This document shows, piece by piece, positions 62,974-64,000 of a stretch of DNA of 64,000 nucleotides (within the stretch, counting starts at the first letter, position 1; each line of letters starts with the position of its first letter). Origin of the DNA: Globisporangium splendens (lineage: Eukaryota; Oomycota; Peronosporomycetes; Pythiales; Pythiaceae); NCBI GenBank assembly GCA_006386115.1, contig VFIW01000037.1, positions 186,001 to 250,000 of the forward strand. The letters are read 5' to 3'. The translations under genes were made by a program, and so were the position numbers. The notes under the pieces were generated by a model. It had not been told where the DNA came from and ran no database searches. It worked only from the letters and a program-made list of their open reading frames with translations.

Positions 62974-64000
62974 ATGGACGCGCTCAGCCACGACAGCCGC
63001 TCACTCAAGAAGCGCAGCGCGCTCTCCACTGCATCTGCGTCTTCACTCACGCCGCCAGAAGCACCAGCGCCCGCTAGGAAGAGCAGCAACGACGCTCTCA
63101 ATATGCGCGACGACGACGATCTGCAGCACAATTGCCTCCCGTTCTCCGACGACACGAGCAGCACGAGCAGCTACAACGGCGACGCCAGTGATCATCTGCC
63201 TCTGCCACCGCTCGCGCGACTCCACATAGACGACTACGACAACGACATCGCCACCACGAACGGTCAATGGGACCGCGCCACAGACGTCGTCGACGACGGA
63301 CAAGAGACATCGACCTGGACGCACATGTCGTCGTGCATGCGGCGGTGCGCGTCGGCGAGCGCGCAGCCCGGCTTCTTTGACCCGGCGCGACGCAAGCATA
63401 CAGGTGCGAATGCGCATTTGCCTTATCGCTATCGGTCGTTGCTCTTGCTCTCGGAGCAGGACGACGACGATGACGACGCTGCGTTCGACGCGGTCATTGG
63501 TCTAGATGAAGTGTCTTCTGACACGGACGGTCATAGCAGTGCTAGCGATAGTAGCAGTCGTCGTCGCTTGCGTCGCCCTCTTAACGCACACGGTCCCCTC
63601 TCTGCTTCTGCTGCTATCTTTCTAGACAAGGAGCATATGACCGAACTGACCGTGTCGCTTCTGGAGAGCACGTGGGTGTTCCTGCTGCTGCTCGGCATCC
63701 TCGCGTCCTTCGTCGCGTGGAGCGTCGACATGTGCGTGCTGCTTGTACAGCGAATGCGCACCGATTTCACGGACCTCGGCGGCGCGTGGATGCCCGACTA
63801 CCTCTTGTACACAGGCTACCGCGTGTTCATCCTCGTGCTCGGCGTCGCGTGCACGTTCTTCGTGTGCCCCAATGCCGCCGGCTCGGGGATCCCGGAGATG
63901 CGCAGCATCCTCGGCGGCTTTCCGTTCCCCAACTACTTGTCCAAACGCACGCTGATCGCCAAGTGCTTTGGACTCGTATTTGCGCTCGGCAGCGGGCTCT
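62974..64000 (+). CDS. CLC-family chloride channel/transporter, N-terminal part (runs off the window)
   Basis: The frame is open from ATG 62974 to the window end (about 342 codons). A long hydrophilic, acidic cytosolic N-terminus is followed by the first membrane helices (STWVFLLLLGILASFVAWSV, GYRVFILVLGVACTFFV). Then comes the CLC anion-selectivity signature AGSGIPEM, the ILGGF segment and the next helix. The remainder, including any CBS domains, is outside. A donor-like GT at 63404 and an acceptor-like AG at about 63624 could remove an acidic stretch, but the frame is open either way. Whether it is a channel or a Cl-/H+ exchanger cannot be told from this part. Confidence 0.8.
   Translation, partial: MDALSHDSRSLKKRSALSTASASSLTPPEAPAPARKSSNDALNMRDDDDLQHNCLPFSDDTSSTSSYNGDASDHLPLPPLARLHIDDYDNDIATTNGQWDRATDVVDDGQETSTWTHMSSCMRRCASASAQPGFFDPARRKHTGANAHLPYRYRSLLLLSEQDDDDDDAAFDAVIGLDEVSSDTDGHSSASDSSSRRRLRRPLNAHGPLSASAAIFLDKEHMTELTVSLLESTWVFLLLLGILASFVAWSVDMCVLLVQRMRTDFTDLGGAWMPDYLLYTGYRVFILVLGVACTFFVCPNAAGSGIPEMRSILGGFPFPNYLSKRTLIAKCFGLVFALGSGL

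Noticed and set aside
1..64000. tRNA, rRNA or CRISPR arrays
   Set aside because: No cloverleaf with B-box GGTTCRANTCC, no rRNA-like block and no regularly spaced repeats were seen by eye.

Overview
The window is nuclear DNA of an oomycete (Peronosporales/Pythiales-like stramenopile). Genes are dense and on both strands. Introns are mostly 65-110 nt GT-AG, often starting GTACGT or GTAAGT. Several genes carry the multidomain fusions typical of this group: cNMP-binding/kinase/PP2C, myosin-FYVE-GAF and GPCR-inositol phosphatase. Motile-flagellum genes (DRC4/GAS8, WDR92) are also present. I rebuilt exon structures by hand; every multi-exon model without a noted lesion keeps phase through all its splice joins.

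Layout, left to right. 0-2.8 kb: NSUN2-type tRNA m5C methyltransferase. 3.0-8.5 kb: two leftward genes, a TIR-TIR-NACHT-SH2 (NLR-like STAND) protein and a probably secreted ankyrin-repeat protein. 8.7-10.4 kb: single-pass membrane/coiled-coil protein with an apparent frameshift. 10.8-16.0 kb: intronless two-cNBD + kinase + PP2C protein. 16.2-17.7 kb: PX protein. 17.7-20.1 kb: no supported gene. 20.1-23.5 kb: convergent pogo/CENP-B-type transposase-like gene and Myb/SANT-like gene. 25-26.2 kb: second PX protein. 26.2-28.3 kb: no supported gene. 28.3-32.6 kb: myosin-FYVE-GAF. 34.1-35.9 kb: five-exon protein of unknown function. 36.0-37.5 kb: renalase-like FAD oxidoreductase. 37.7-39.1 kb: decayed GAF gene. 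39.7-40.5 kb: PH protein ending in a CAAX box. 41.1-43.1 kb: IWS1/Spn1. 43.4-46.0 kb: coiled-coil gene with two in-frame stops. 46.0-47.1 kb: repeat island. 47.4-49.1 kb: coiled-coil protein. 49.3-51.4 kb: CNOT2/NOT2. 51.9-53.8 kb: presenilin with three frameshifts. 54.2-55.8 kb: DRC4/GAS8 with one in-frame TAG. 55.9-57.2 kb: WDR92/DNAAF10. 58.4-62.6 kb: seven-TM receptor fused to an inositol-polyphosphate-5-phosphatase-like domain. 63.0-64.0 kb: start of a CLC chloride channel.

The most unusual locus is the TIR-TIR-NACHT-SH2 gene with its co-oriented ankyrin neighbour: it resembles an innate-immune receptor but carries an SH2 domain. Many other genes belong to phosphoinositide or membrane signalling (two PX proteins, PH-CAAX, FYVE myosin, 5-phosphatase-like GPCR, presenilin). 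A recurring oddity is the number of otherwise well-preserved genes with a single lesion (indels or in-frame stops, mostly TAG). Either several genes are decaying or the assembly contains residual errors; the sequence alone cannot decide. I saw no tRNA, rRNA or CRISPR array.
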